Positions 47,838 through 59,892 of a stretch of DNA of 64,000 nucleotides are shown here, one piece after another. Position 1 is the stretch's first letter; every line of letters starts with the position of its first letter. The notes below the pieces were generated by a model. The model was given only the letters and a program-made list of their open reading frames with translations. It was not told where the DNA came from and made no database searches. The stretch is from the NCBI RefSeq assembly GCF_003473485.1, contig NC_053042.1, positions 11,118,501 to 11,182,500 of the forward strand, written 5' to 3'. The position numbers and the translations under genes were made by a program. The stretch comes from Medicago truncatula. Taxonomy: Eukaryota; Streptophyta; Magnoliopsida; Fabales; Fabaceae.

Positions 47838-48008
47838 AGAAATGATATTTGTACAACCACTTTATTACAATTTTTTGACAACTTTCTCTCTCATGTTCAC
47901 ATTATATTCTTATTCTCTTTCTTCATTTTTCTCTCTCTATTGTTTTAGACCAATGAGAAGAGAAAAAATGAAAGTTGTCACCTATAAATGTACATATATC
48001 ACTACTCT
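47838..48008. mobile_element. MITE, 171 bp, 9-bp TSD (GAGAAATGATATTT family)
   Basis: The flanks are perfect TATTAGTCT copies at 47829-47837 and 48009-48017. Left end AGAAATGATATTTGTACAAC; right end reverse complement AGAGTAGTGATATATGTACA. The 9-bp duplication assigns this family, including the copies at 16596 and 17674, to a Mutator-like mobilising system. Confidence 0.82.
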
Positions 48009-48204
48009 TATTAGTCTCATTTGTTTTGTGCTATTATGGTGTTGAGGCATCAACTTGTGTGTCTTGACTTACATATCAATACTGATGAGATCAATGCATA
48101 TGTTTAAGGGATCAATAATATGTCATATACCATTTTGATCTTAGAATTCTAAGGTTTGACGACTCAATAACATTGTAGCAATAATAGAAGCAATAAAACT
48201 TAAG

Positions 48205-48345
48205 ATATTTTTTTTTAAGAAGCTAAATTAGCCCATTTAAATTGACACTGGAGAGAATTGAATCTGAGGTCTCAAAGAGGAGCACACTCCTGGATCCCAA
48301 GTCAATACCACCAGATCAACCCAAATGGGTTACCTCCAAAATAAT
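48205..48345 (-). mobile_element. SINE copy, minus strand, diverged
   Basis: It reads as the reverse complement of the SINE at 42969-43087: AACCCATTTGGGTTGATCTG, GGTATTGACTTGGGATCC, TTCAATTCTCTCCAGTGTCA. A run of T marks its tail at about 48208-48216. Confidence 0.7.
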
Positions 48346-48702
48346 TAGAGTATATTATAATGTTTCAAAGTAGAGAATTGTTTTTTAAGATTTAAGATCT
48401 CGTCTAAAATGAATCAATATGTTGAATGAAGCTAACTTAAACACACAACAATATCAAACCTAGAATAATAAAGAATAAATATTTCTGCAAGCACGAATTA
48501 CTAACTTCAATCTTATTGAATACGATCAATTACAGAGGTGTCATTATATAAATTACATAATAACCACATATATTACACCGCATTTTGTCATTGCACAAAA
48601 ATCAAACTAAGATATATAAAGTCTAAGACTTAATATAATAATTTATGATATAATATTATAGAGTCGTTTGATTCATGCATTGGATATTGAAAGGGCAACA
48701 AT

Positions 48703-50690
48703 TTACATTTGTGCCCCTAATAGACCTTTGCAACCTGGAACATCCACCCACTCAATTTCCACAACCAATTCTCCACTCTCAACATTTCTCAATCTTAGAA
48801 TCATTTCTTGAAGGACTTTTCCATTTTTCCAAATGCAACTGCTCTCTTCAGCAAGGCAGTTAGTCCTATTTGCTTGAACCCTCTTGATTGCACAACCATT
48901 TGGAAGAGTATCCAACTTCATTTTTACACATTGAGTATATGGTTTCAAGTCTATCTCTGCATCGCCCATTTTGTCGTCTACAAAGAAAGTGTCTTTGTCA
49001 AATACTGTCTGCGGAGAGAAACAAAAATGCAACATCATCAACAAATAAGTTCATCGGGTTGTTTGTAAGAACTTGACTTTGTAACTTTAAAGATCAGAGT
49101 TCAAAAAATAGTTGTAAAATGACCATTAATATCAACGTTATTAATAATAATTTCTCAATCCTCAATTATTTTAAAAAGCAAATAAGCATTTAGTTATTGT
49201 GACTATATAACTTTATTTTTCTCTTCAAAGTGAAGCTATCATTCATAAATAAATTCACTGTAAATGCATGATAAGTTATATGGAGCTAGTTTTACTTACC
49301 AGACATATTGGAACTCTTACATCCCTTATTGAAAGGGTTAATTCTTCATTCCACTCAGGGTTGCAATTGTTTTTCACTACACGAGTCTTCAACTTCTGCA
49401 TCAATGAAAAGAAAACAATAATCTTCACTTTATTTTAGAATTTGATAAAGTTCTTACATCTATAGTTGATTTTTATCCTCAAATTTATTGTTCAGCTTAC
49501 TTTTAAATAAGGCTAATGCTATATAGCACGAAAAATGAAGCCACGAAATCCACGATACCACACAAACATCTGACAGTTTTTATTTAATTAAATATTAATT
49601 TGGTTTTTGGTGGAAAACATGGGTGGTGGTAAGTGTAATTCTTGGTTTTCGTGGTTTTGTGGTTCGTGGGAAAAAGCATTTTCCTTTAAATAAATGTATC
49701 AAAACAATCCATTTTTGTTATTGTAGAATCAAACACATATGAACCATTATGTGTGTTGCCACCAAACTTCGATTTAAAAACACACAATTCATATGTATAA
49801 AAAAAAAAAAGGTTGAATATGCAAATGTTTTTTGCAAATATCAAGAGTTTTGGTTTTAATCCTTGTAAAAATATATTTTTTGTTTTTAGACTCAAGAAAT
49901 ATACAACCTTTCGTTTTTTGTCCTTGTTCTTTTGTTTTCGTTCCTGTAAAATCAATTTATAGTATTTGATTTTAGTCTCTGAAAATAGTGACTAAAATGA
50001 ATATTATAAAGACTAATTTCAACATGAACAAATTTTATAGAGACTAGAACAGGACGCAAAAGACCAAAACAAAAAATTATATATTTAAATTGGCTTTAAA
50101 CCTAAAAGAGAGCATGTATTTCAAATGAGTAGCAAAGTTCTAGATTTTACTAATCAGTTTTATCCCTAAGCACCAATCATCATCATTCCTAAAACAACTG
50201 TATTGAATTTACTCTTCGCTTTTATGTTACAAATTTACAAAGCAAAGCAAAGGAAAAGCTGAACCAGACCATAAGGTTTTGGACATTCCTAATCTTAACA
50301 ATATCACCAATAACATGATTATGTAGAGCATAAAATTCTCAAGAAAATAAGAATTACGTGCATGTTCATAAACCCCGTGAATTTGACGGAATCATAATGA
50401 CATCGTGATTTTGTTGAAGTTCTAAAATATAATTTTTTTTAACAAAATCACGGTGGCAGATGATGATTCTGTCAAGTCAATCTAAACGTTGACTATAAAA
50501 TTTATCTTTCTAAATTCTTAAAGATGAAGAACACAAACTCTTAAGAGAAAAATAGAGAAAGCAAGGATCGAACCTGTTCATGGCCAATATTGACAACAAC
50601 ATAAGGGTCGCTGGAATTAGAATCACGAATTGCAAGATTAATACCTCTTTTAATACGAAGTTTTAGAAGACCAAGAACATTATTATCCAT
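48703..50690 (-). CDS. C2-domain ABA-related (CAR)-type protein
   Basis: Three exons, minus strand: 50690-50574, 49395-49300 and 49008-48703, totalling 172 residues with exact codon phases. One C2 domain fills most of the protein. Motifs are LGLLKLRIKRGINLAIRD, SSDPYVVV, LKTRVVK, NPEWNEELTLSI and FDKDTFFVDDKMGDAEIDL. Acidic residues of the two calcium loops are present (Asp23, Asp29; Asp in FDKD and VDD). This is the pattern and length of plant CAR/AtGAP1-like proteins. Those proteins bind membrane phospholipid in a calcium-dependent way and recruit ABA receptors or act on small GTPases. No signal peptide or membrane helix is present. Intron 1 holds a 174-base MITE (49511-49684). Function is by family. 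Confidence 0.9.
49511..49684. mobile_element. MITE, 174 bp, 9-bp TSD, in CAR gene intron
   Basis: The flanks are TTTAAATAA at 49502-49510 and 49685-49693. The ends are GGCTAATGCTATATAGCACG and, in reverse complement, GGAAAATGCTTTTTCCCACG. The inner words are CCACGAAATCCACG. The target duplication supports a Mutator-like origin. Confidence 0.75.
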
Positions 50691-52216
50691 GCCTACAAAA
50701 TGACTTGCTAAAAGGATTTGATTATGAAGTTTAAGGAGCTTCTTTGGGGGTTAAAATAGAAAGCACAAACGTGTGAAAACAGCTAACATAACACAACAGA
50801 AAATTGGACCCTACTAATGGAATCTTAGTACATATAATAATTATGTTTTTTTAATGCTTTGGTCGTAACAAAATGTCTAAAGAAAAGAAGAAAAAAACAA
50901 AGTGCTACCGACCTCTATTTAGTTTTGGCATGTAGCAATCTATTTTAGTGATTCTTGTGTATCCAATCTGTTCTCTTTCTTCTTAGCCTCTCCTATCCCT
51001 ACATAGTTGCTAGATCGCAAAATAATATATCCACGTTTTTTTTTCCTTTGCAAAACAAACCTCTCTTCTACCATGTGGATGTCTTATCATGTTTATTACA
51101 TGTACATGAACCTAACCCAATTTATTTTAGGGTATTTGTAATAGCGTTCTCAGAACACTTTTTAAGGATATCAAATTACGAAATTATTCTTTTAAAAAAT
51201 TAAATACTTTCATTTTTAATATATTGAATATACAAATTTTTATACAAACTTATTATTTAAGGTTTATTAAAGAGTGTCTTGAAAGCACTCGTTAACATTT
51301 TCTTTTAATTTATAGGAAAAATTAGCACGTGGAGAACGTGTTTCAGTATAAGGTAAGAAATATTTTGATTTAAAAGAACAACATTCCTAAAGGCAAATTT
51401 AATCAGAGTTATTTGATGCTTGCAAGTGTAAGTTAGATGTTTCGTATTAATGAAAAAGTAAATGTTGAACAACATATAAATAAGATGATATGTATACTTA
51501 ATGCCTTAAGGATTTGAACAAATATGTTGTATCAAATTCTCTTTGTCTATTTCTCATGGTCCCCTCATGTCATGACCCAACAAAGTGGTATCAAAGTCAA
51601 GAGTCTTCGTTGGTTCGATTTGTGCATTTTAAATTGAGAATGATGTGAGGTGATCAGAAGACTAGTGTCCGGTGAGCAACTGTGGTTGAAAGTGCGAGGC
51701 GGGGGCAAGGGGTGCCTAAAAGAGGACAATCTAACGCTCAAGTCAGTATGTGAGCAAAATAGGGTAAGAGTAAACGGGAAAGGTTGTTCGTACCTTAGAG
51801 GACTCAAAACAATCTTCTTATATAGCTGAGAGATGAAATCCTTCCGATGAAATGTCGTTTGTTAACGGTTACAGAAGACTGATTATGTAATTGTCAAGCA
51901 TTACATATTGAATGTGAAGGAGACGTTTCAGATTTATTGATAGTGTGACTGTTGCAGGTACACCTCAGTGTTGGTTTGGTGAGTGAATAACTTAGTTTGG
52001 ACCTTGTTTTAGGTCATGGGTTAGCGAGCAAGACCTTTTAGACAATTTAGAACAAATGCCTCCAAGTCACCATTCTACGGCGAAGAGTGATGACGACTTC
52101 GAGTATCAAATTGTGACTATGAAAAGTTCAATTTTTTTATTCTGATTTTTGTTGTGTTTTTATTTTCATAGAATAACAATTTATTGTTATGGACTATGGT
52201 GTTACCAACTTACAAT
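50691..52216. other. Upstream of the CAR gene, no gene seen
   Basis: The first few hundred bases are the likely promoter. A diverged copy of the 111-281 MITE lies at about 51130-51310. Open frames further on (51565-51807 minus) have no recognisable motif. Confidence 0.4.
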
Positions 52217-53397
52217 CAGGGGTGTTCAAAACCAAACCAACCCAATAGAAAAACCGCAAACCGAACCAATCCAAACCGAAACTGCAAAAAACCGCATTTG
52301 GTTCGGATGTAATCGGATCATTTTCTTGCTCAACCGCATGGTTTGGCTTGGTTTGAGGTTTTCATTTTACCAACCGCACCGCACCAAACCAAACCGCAAC
52401 ATAAGAAAAATGTTAAATAAACATATCTCACCTAAACCAATACTTATAGAAACTCAATAAAAACTTTTATAAAATGACATTTTTTTTTTCTTGTTTGATT
52501 CTTTCTTTACTTTTTATTTAAAAAACGTATTTATGTGCTACTTCAAATTTTAGAGAATGATAACATCTTAGTCTTTTGCATTTCTTACAAAATAGGATTT
52601 CGTTTTGTCCATGTTTTGAACTTGGTCTATGTTGTTGGAAACATTGTAAAAAGAAAATGAAATTGTAATATGGCTTAAATATGTGATTGGTCCTTGCATT
52701 TTCACTCATTTTTTACTTTGATCCCTGCACTTTTTTTTGTTTGGCTTTAGTCCCTGCACTTTGAAAAAATATTGCAATCGGTCCTTCTGTTAACTTCAGC
52801 TTAAAAAAATAAACCAAAACTAACTGTGTGCCACGTGGACCAATCATTACACGCCACATGGCACACTAAAAGACAAAATTGCAAAATTAAAATAAATAAT
52901 ATAAAATAATTCATTTTTAATTAGTTTTTTTTATTTTTATTGTTTAATTAGAAGGGTGCCCGTAATAATAATAGCTGGCTGACGCTTCTTCAACCTTGTG
53001 CCACAAATCAATTAACACTGTAGACCTTTGTTGTAGCAGGGATTTTTATTTACGGTAGAAATGTCAATGAATTTGATTTGATGAAACACCTCCCTTCAAT
53101 GTACAAGCTAAACAAATGGCCAACAATTACCTTAAAAGAAAAAGAACACAGATATCCATTAACAGAAGAAAAACATAAACGAAGCTCAGTGGTAATGGGA
53201 TTTAAAGAAAACGACGGTAAAATGGCAACATAGGTCGAAATCGCGAACAGAATCGAGAACGGGAATGAAATCGCAAAATCGAATTGAAACCTGATGAATG
53301 AAGGTCGAAATTGAATGGCAACTAATGGTTCAAGTTGAAACCCTAAAATCACTTTCTTCCCTTTTCTCATCGTTAGTATTTTTCTTTTTTGGATATC

Positions 53398-53432
<35 letters not shown>

Positions 53433-53951
53433 CTAATTAAAAATCAATTATTATTATTTTATTTTAATTTTGCAATTTTGTCTTTTAGTGTGTCACATGG
53501 CGTGTAATAATTGGTCCACGTGGCATACAGTTAGTTTTGGTTTTTATTTTTTAACCTGAAGTTAACAGAAGGACCAATTGCAATATTTTTTCAAAGTGCA
53601 GGGACTAAAGCCAAACAAAAAAAAGTGCAGGGATCAAAGCCAAAAATGAGTGAAACTGCAAGGACCAATCACACATTTAAGCCTTGTAATATTTGGTGAA
53701 ATTGAAAACATTGTTGAAAATATGTTGCATTTAAGCTTTTTAACTTTATTTTAATGTTGGAAACAAAAAATGGTATCGTCTCAAAAAACCGTATCAACCG
53801 ATCCAATCCAAACCGCATTGATTTGGTTTGGTTAGGTTCAGATTTTATTTTTAAAGTCAACCGAACCAAACCAAACCGTATGTTTTTTTATCTTAAGGTT
53901 CGGAAGACTTTTACCCTCAAATCGAACCAAACCGCACCGCGAACACCCCTA
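52217..53951. mobile_element. hAT-like MITE split by a Mutator-like element
   Basis: The outer ends are CAGGGGTGTTC and, in reverse complement, TAGGGGTGTTC. They are flanked by CTTACAAT at 52209-52216 and CTTACAAC at 53952-53959, an 8-bp duplication as made by hAT transposases. The arms are rich in AACC-type words (CCGAACCAATCCAAACCG). Removing the inner insertion (52672-53683) leaves about 720 bases. There is no coding capacity. Confidence 0.85.
52672..53683. mobile_element. Mutator-like element (Pack-MULE candidate), 1012 bp, 9-bp TSD
   Basis: The arms are about 270 bases long (start GGCTTAAATATGTGATTGGT) and are flanked by TTGTAATAT at 52663-52671 and 53684-53692. The core, about 52950-53395, is less AT-rich and unrelated to the arms. 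On the minus strand it reads like a plant 5' leader and first coding exon (GGGTTTCAACTTGAACCATT) with a 106-codon frame at 53370-53050. That suggests a captured host gene fragment. A (TAA/ATA)n run at about 53399-53427 sits at its right edge. The parent gene is not in this window. Confidence 0.8.
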
Positions 53952-53959
53952 CTTACAAC

Positions 53960-54924
53960 CTCTAATCATGTTCTAACAAATGTTAACTCTTTATCTACTT
54001 TTTATGATATGCATCGTGTTGAGACCACAAAATATCAGATTTATTTATTCAATTATGTGTTTGGTCTTTTCCTAATTAGTTTTGCCTAGACATTAGACAA
54101 CACCGGCTACACTACCAAAAAAAAGTTAAAATGTTGCAATATCGATATTAAGGTTTCCAATAACATGGGACTTAAGTTTACAAGGCTACATATCAACTAG
54201 GAAAATTAAGGCAACCTCATTTTTAAACATGGACAATAATTATGACTGCGGTTTATGTCCGATAAGTAATTTAAACATGATTATATGATATTGCACAAAC
54301 ATGATTATTAGTGAAGTATTTTATGTTGTGTTTTATGATTTGTGTGATTGATGTACATTGAGACCAATAATCTTCGTGAAGGTGTTGTGATTTATGTGCA
54401 TTACTCTTGTCTTTGTCTGATTTATGCTATCCCCACTAACTCCATTGCATAACTTCTAGTGCATTTCATTTTCTCATTTTGGAGAAAAAACTTTCCCGAA
54501 TATTCTTTTTTTTTTTGGTCAAGTCCCGAATATTCTTTTAAAACAAAACAAAAAAAACTTTCCCGCATGTAACGTTTTTTGTCTTTTGATGCATGTTTTT
54601 TACTTTTAGGAGATTTTTCTTTGATTAGAGAAAATAAACATCCCATTTATACACAAATGAAAAATCGAAATCGAAATCAATGAACAAAACAAAAATAGTC
54701 TTAATCCAAAAGTAATTAAAAAAAACATTGAATAAATATATTTTTAATTAACTTTCATGTATGAATTTGGTTTGTTTTTTTTTGAACAATTTTGTGTTTA
54801 TTTGTTAAAATATATCTAGGATAAATGAATTTTGAAATATGTAGTAAATATAATAGGGGCATTTTAATAATTTAATCTTTTATTCATATGAATATAAATT
54901 ACTAACCAAACACATTTTAGTTAC
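53960..54924. other. Gene-free stretch
   Basis: AT-rich, with no supported gene. It ends with the left copy of the LINE target duplication. Confidence 0.45.
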
Positions 54925-55520
54925 ATGATGAATGCATTTCTTACTATCCCAATCTTGGTTTGAACACACACATCGCGCCTCTTAGCTCATTGGATCCCCC
55001 TCCGGAAAGTGCACGCAAACTCAATATTGATGGTAGCTTTCTAGAAGATTTTGGTTGTTTAGGTGCTGGTGGTGTTGTTCGCAACCACGATAGAGATTAG
55101 ATAACTGGTTTTTCCCACTATGAAGCTGGAGGTGATGCGTTATTAGCTGAGTTACGTGCTATCCAGATAGGTCTTGATTTTTGTAGTTAAAAAGGCTATG
55201 TCAACATTATTTGTGAGAGTGATTGTTTGGAAGCAGTTGACTTGATTATTGCTTGTCGTGATCATACCTTGCACACTTATGCTACTAACATCCTTCATAT
55301 TAAAGATGCTTTACATGAAAATGGAAATACAACATTGGTGCATGTTCCTAACGAACAAAATATGTGTGTAGGTTTTATGGCTAAGGAAGAATCACATGCA
55401 AAGTACTCTGCTCATTGGAACTGCCCTCCGTCTGAAATGAAATCTCTCATTCTGAGAGATAAGCTTAAAACTTAATTTCAACCCTCCTTTTGTTTTTACT
55501 TTTTCTTTTTACCTCGTTAT

Positions 55521-55558
<38 letters not shown>
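54925..55558 (+). mobile_element. 5'-truncated LINE (RNase H part) with poly-A
   Basis: The frame shows an RNase H-like domain: LNIDGSF, GAGGVVRNHDRD, HYEAGGDALLAELRA, and ICESDCLEAV, with two in-frame stops near 55099 and 55188. It ends in a run of about 33 A (55526-55558). The perfect duplication CACATTTTAGTTAC flanks it (54911-54924 and 55559-55572), as expected of target-primed reverse transcription. The stops mean it is inactive. It belongs to a different LINE type from 57512-59502. Confidence 0.85.
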
Positions 55559-55559
<1 letters not shown>

Positions 55560-55572
55560 ACATTTTAGTTAC

Positions 55573-56266
55573 TCCTAGGAATTTCATAAAACCATTCGCA
55601 TGAATTTAAAGTATCACCGAAACACTTTTCTTAATATTTTTTTTGGAAAAAGATTTCATTATTGTTTGAACGAAAACTAATTCTGAGAATAAGTTTAGAA
55701 TCCATAAAAACACCAACAAAAAAAAATTGAAAATAAAGTTCTTATGAAGATTAGCTGCAATGTGACCGTCTTTATATTTTTATTGGCAAAAATTGATAAA
55801 ACGTTAAAAAGTAATTAAATAAAGGGTAAAATAGAAAGAAAAATTTTTACACACAAAAACATAATATTTATTTATATTAGGTTAAAATAAGTTTATTTTT
55901 TTATAGTATTCAATATTTATACTATTTTTTTAGGGGAATATTTTACTATTGTTGTGATTGTTTCTCCTATAGTTATTGTTATAAATTGTTCATATTTTGA
56001 TGTAATTATTTAACTAATTTTTTTATTGATAATTTAAATAATATAATAAAAAGATGCAATAGTTTAAAGAAAGGATAAAAGTGGAAGAAAAAATACCACC
56101 TAAAATGGTGTATTCTCTTTTTTTTTTTTTTTTTTTTGACAAGATGGTGTATTCTCTTTATATATTGTTATAAAATAGTTATGATGAGAATAAACTCACG
56201 TGTAACTTTCTAATACCTTCCCTATCATAAAGGTTCTCGAGAATATTATAAAATTAATCAAACATC
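55573..56266. other. AT-rich gene-free stretch
   Basis: No gene. A duplicated phrase TGGTGTATTCTCTTT flanks a run of T (about 56106-56160). Confidence 0.4.
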
Positions 56267-57147
56267 ATTGCAGAAAATTCTCATTTAATTTGGCATAACA
56301 AGTCTCCTCTGAAAGTAAGTCTTTTTGTGTGGCGACTTCTCCGTAATAGGGGCGGATCTATGTAGAGACCAACAGATGCCATGGCATCCCCCAATATTGC
56401 TAAATATCTAATATTAGGCATAGTTCTATCATGAATTTCCCTTAGTTGCATTGGAAGGGGTGCCAAACTCTCAACAATATTGCGCAGGTTCAAGTCCTGC
56501 TTGTGATAGTTTTTAATATTTCTACTATAATTTTTATATTTTATTCAAAAAAAAAAAAGTTCCTGTTTAATTTATATTACATGCTATTTTGGTACCCTCA
56601 ACAAATTTACTCAAGATCCGCCACTGTCTGTAATCGCCTCCCAACAAACCACAACATATTCATGAGGGGGCGATTTTAGCTAACGCTCAGCTTTGTGTGA
56701 GAGGGTATGGTATCTTAGAGAATTCAGACCATCTCTTTCTGCATCATGACTTTTACCATCAAATTTGGATAACGGTTTATAATTGGTTAGGTCTTATCAT
56801 GGTCAAGAGGTCATATCTTTCATTTAATTTGGTTTCTACTGTTTGGGTTATCTTGAGAGAATGGAACACTAGAATCTTTCAGCAAAAGGAGGATACTATT
56901 AATCTCCTTATCAACATTATTAAGCTTGATTCTTTTTTATGGTTGAAGGCAAATCATGTCAATTTTGCTTTTAACCACCACATTTGGTGGCTTAATCCTC
57001 TTTTATGTATTTGAGGTGTTTTGTTTCATTTTGTTTTTACCCCATTATATGTTGTAATTGTTACTTCTTCTTTACTTCTCTCAAACACTCCTTGTGCAGA
57101 AAGTAAAGTTGGCTAATATAATTCCATTTTAGCTTCTTAAAAAAAAG
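56267..57147 (+). mobile_element. 5'-truncated LINE (zf-RVT part) interrupted by a MITE
   Basis: Before the insertion, the frame reads IWHNKSPLKVSLFVWRLLRN, the zf-RVT signature. After it come RLPTNHN, ILENSDHLFLHHDFYHQIW and the C-terminal WLKANHVNFAFNHHIWWLNP. A short A-rich tail (57138-57146) precedes AATCAAACATC, which also occurs at 56256-56266, an 11-bp target duplication. Frameshifts are present, and the element is dead. Confidence 0.8.
56348..56626. mobile_element. hAT-like MITE inside the LINE, 279 bp
   Basis: The ends are AGGGGCGGATC and, in reverse complement, CAGTGGCGGATC. The flanks TCCGTAAT (56340-56347) and TCTGTAAT (56627-56634) are 7 of 8 identical and restore the continuous LINE reading RLLRN-RLPTN when the insert is skipped. 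The 8-bp duplication fits hAT. The interior has a B-box-like GGTTCAAGTCC. Confidence 0.75.
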
Positions 57148-57511
57148 AATCAAACATCCTTTTTAAATGGTTGTTTGTTTTAATTTTACTGGATTATTTT
57201 AAGAATAGCTTTTATCAAAATAAAGATAAATATATGAGCTTTTACAAAAAGATGTTTATATTAAAAAAAGTTTGATCAATCGTATAATATTTTTTTTAGA
57301 ACCTTTATAATTGGGAGGTTAGTAGTTTTTATTTGTTGAGAGGTTACTTCTACAAAAAAAATTATTCTCATTTTAATGGGAACTTTATGTTCACCTTTTT
57401 TTTTTGGAAAATTTTTCTATTCCCAAAAACATGTTATATCCAGAAATAAAATTTAATAAACTTGCTAGACGAAAAGAAAATTAATGTATACTATATATAA
57501 AGGGAATATCT

Positions 57512-59502
57512 CGAAGCCGCTTCGTAGGTAGCAAAAATATTTTTCATAACAACTACCTCTCTTTCAAAACTCAGAGTTATTTTGTAGTCGAAACACTTCA
57601 AATGATCTCAAAAATCTTATTGTCAGTACTCTAGGTGTTCGCCCCGTGTTAGGTACTGGTAAATATCTTGGATTGCCTTCTATGATAGGGAGAAATAAAT
57701 ATGCAACGTTTAAGTTTATTAAAGATCGTATATGGAGCATAATCAATTTTTGAAGTATTAAGTGTCTATCTCAAGCAAGTCGAGATATTATTATAAAATC
57801 AACGTCGCAGTCTATTCCTTCCTATGTGATGAGTGTTTTTCTCCTTCCAGGATCGACTTATTACTGATAATGAGAAAATGTTGAACTCCTTCTGGTGGGG
57901 CCGTAGTTCAACAAATTCGCGAGGCTTACACTAGATGTCATGGGAACATATCCGCTCCTAAGACTTTTGGTAGTATAGGATTCAAGAGTTTTAAGGATTT
58001 TAACATGGCTATGGTTGGTAAGAAGACAAGGAAGTTGGTCTCAAATCTAAATTCTCTAATTATCCAATTATTCAGAGCTAAATACTTTCCTCAATTTAAT
58101 TATTATGGAGCTGATATAGGCCACAACCCTAACTATGTTTAGTGTAGTATTTCGAGTGTGAAAGATGTGATTCGAATAGGCTTCCAATGAAGCATAGGTA
58201 TAGGAGAAAGCATACCAGTTTGGGACCATCCTTAGCTCAGTAATGATGATTGTATTTTGCCAACCATTGATCAACATATAGAGTGGCCATATATTACTGT
58301 TTCAGATGTGTTGGTTACTCATCATAAGCAATGGAGCATGGAGCTCATCAATGGATTCTTTGATAATAGTACGTCTATAAGTATATTTAATACTCTGCTT
58401 TTGAATTCGGTACTTCATGATACGCCTACTTAGAAGTTTGATAAAGATGGTGTTTATTCGGTTAGGAGTGCATACAGAGACGTTATAAACCATAATTTGG
58501 AAGTTGTACAACATCATGTGCCAGGAAATTGGAGTTGTGTTTGGAAGTTAAAGTTGCCACCGAAGGTGAAGAACTTTTTGTGGAGAGCTTGATGCAATTG
58601 TTTGCATACAAGAATCCTGTTATAAACAAAAGGTGCTTAGTGTTCATATCAGTTTACCCTGTGTGAAGACTCGGTTGAAGATAGTGCTCATCTTTTCTTT
58701 ATGTGCAGTAAAGGAAGTACACTGGATTATGCAGTGATTTTATGGTTGTTTTCGATCATGATGTAAGTTTTTTGACTAATGTGTTTGCTATTTTACAACA
58801 TCTAGATCAACAACAAAAGTAAGTGTTTGGTGTGACCCTCTGGAGTATTTGGAAACAAAGGAACAACAAGGCCTAAAATAATATTTTTGAATCCGCTCAG
58901 TCTATTTGTGAACGGAAAGTTTCCCTCCTCACTTGTTGGATGAATGCCCAAACCATGTACAATCATGCTCCTAGACAGTCTAACACTCAGGGTGTACTTC
59001 AATGGAAAAAACCAAGTCTCGGAAGGTATAAATCTAATGTAGATGCTTCCTTTTCTCATGCACTAGGTAGAGTTGGAATTGGCATGTGTATTCAGGATGA
59101 ACATGGTCGATTTGTGATGGCCAAAACAAAGTGGTAGGCTCCACTTCTTGATATGGATTTGGGGGAGGCCTTAGGACTGTTATCGGCTCTTAGGTGGGTT
59201 TGTGGCCTTCAGTTGGGTATTGTGGACTTTGATATTAATTCTAAAATTGTGGTGGATAGTCTATATGGTAGTAAATGTGGTGTTTCTAATTATAGTGAAG
59301 TGATTAACGATTGTAGACACATGTTAGCTTCAAATTTAATAACATCTTATGTTAGGTTCATTAGGAGACAAACCAACGAAGTCTCTTATAGTTTAGCAAG
59401 GGCGACTCCGTGTCAGGCTAGTTTCTGTATTCATATCAGGATTCCATCTTGTATCTCTACGATTATTATAAATGAAATGCACTAGTCTTTGTTAAAAAAA
59501 AA
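57512..59502 (+). mobile_element. 5'-truncated LINE with RT end, zf-RVT and RNase H
   Basis: In order: the reverse-transcriptase thumb region (KYLGLPSMIGRNKYATFKFI), IPSYVMSVFLLP, FWWGRSS, zf-RVT (LPPKVKNFLWRA, then CEDSVEDSAHLFFMC), the linker LWSIWKQRNNK, and RNase H (YKSNVDASFS, GIGMCIQDEHGRFVMAKT, VDFDINSK, Asp late). Multiple stops and shifts occur. An A-rich tail at about 59494-59504 is followed by AAGGGATATCT, with a near match AAGGGAATATCT at 57500-57511. It is inactive. It is the same LINE type as 33728-34620. Confidence 0.82.
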
Positions 59503-59892
59503 AGGGATATCTATTTTATACTATACTAGGGGATTTTGGACGAGCTTTTTCATTATTTTAATTATATCCTTAAACAATTTTTCATATACTAATGTTATAA
59601 TGTTGGTGTATTTTAAAAAGATAATAATTTATATTATATTTGATATATTATTGGTGTCATTGAAAAAAATAAACATGGTTTCTTGATTTTTTTTAAGAGT
59701 TGTTGGGTTTGATATAATTTGAAAGCCACCAACGTCTATACTTTTAATCAAAATCAAAATATCATAAAAAATTATGATTCATAATCTTTCCACTTGTATT
59801 TAATAAAAAAAACAATATATTAATGTTGATATTTTTAAAATAGTCTTGAGTTAGCTAAATCTTATTGTATCTATTTTCTCACATTGATACAT

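Larger units (their letters stand above)
47540..48702. other. Intergenic between latex-protein and C2 genes
   Basis: It includes a (CTAT)n run near 47580-47600, the MITE at 47838-48008 and a minus-strand SINE fragment at 48205-48345. No gene is seen. Confidence 0.5.

Noticed and set aside
50955-51203. 82-codon open frame upstream of the CAR gene
   Set aside because: No motif, repeat-derived right half, and a position in the likely promoter.
52149-52460. 103-codon open frame rich in Asn, Pro and Thr
   Set aside because: It is translation of the repetitive AACC-type arm of the hAT-like MITE.
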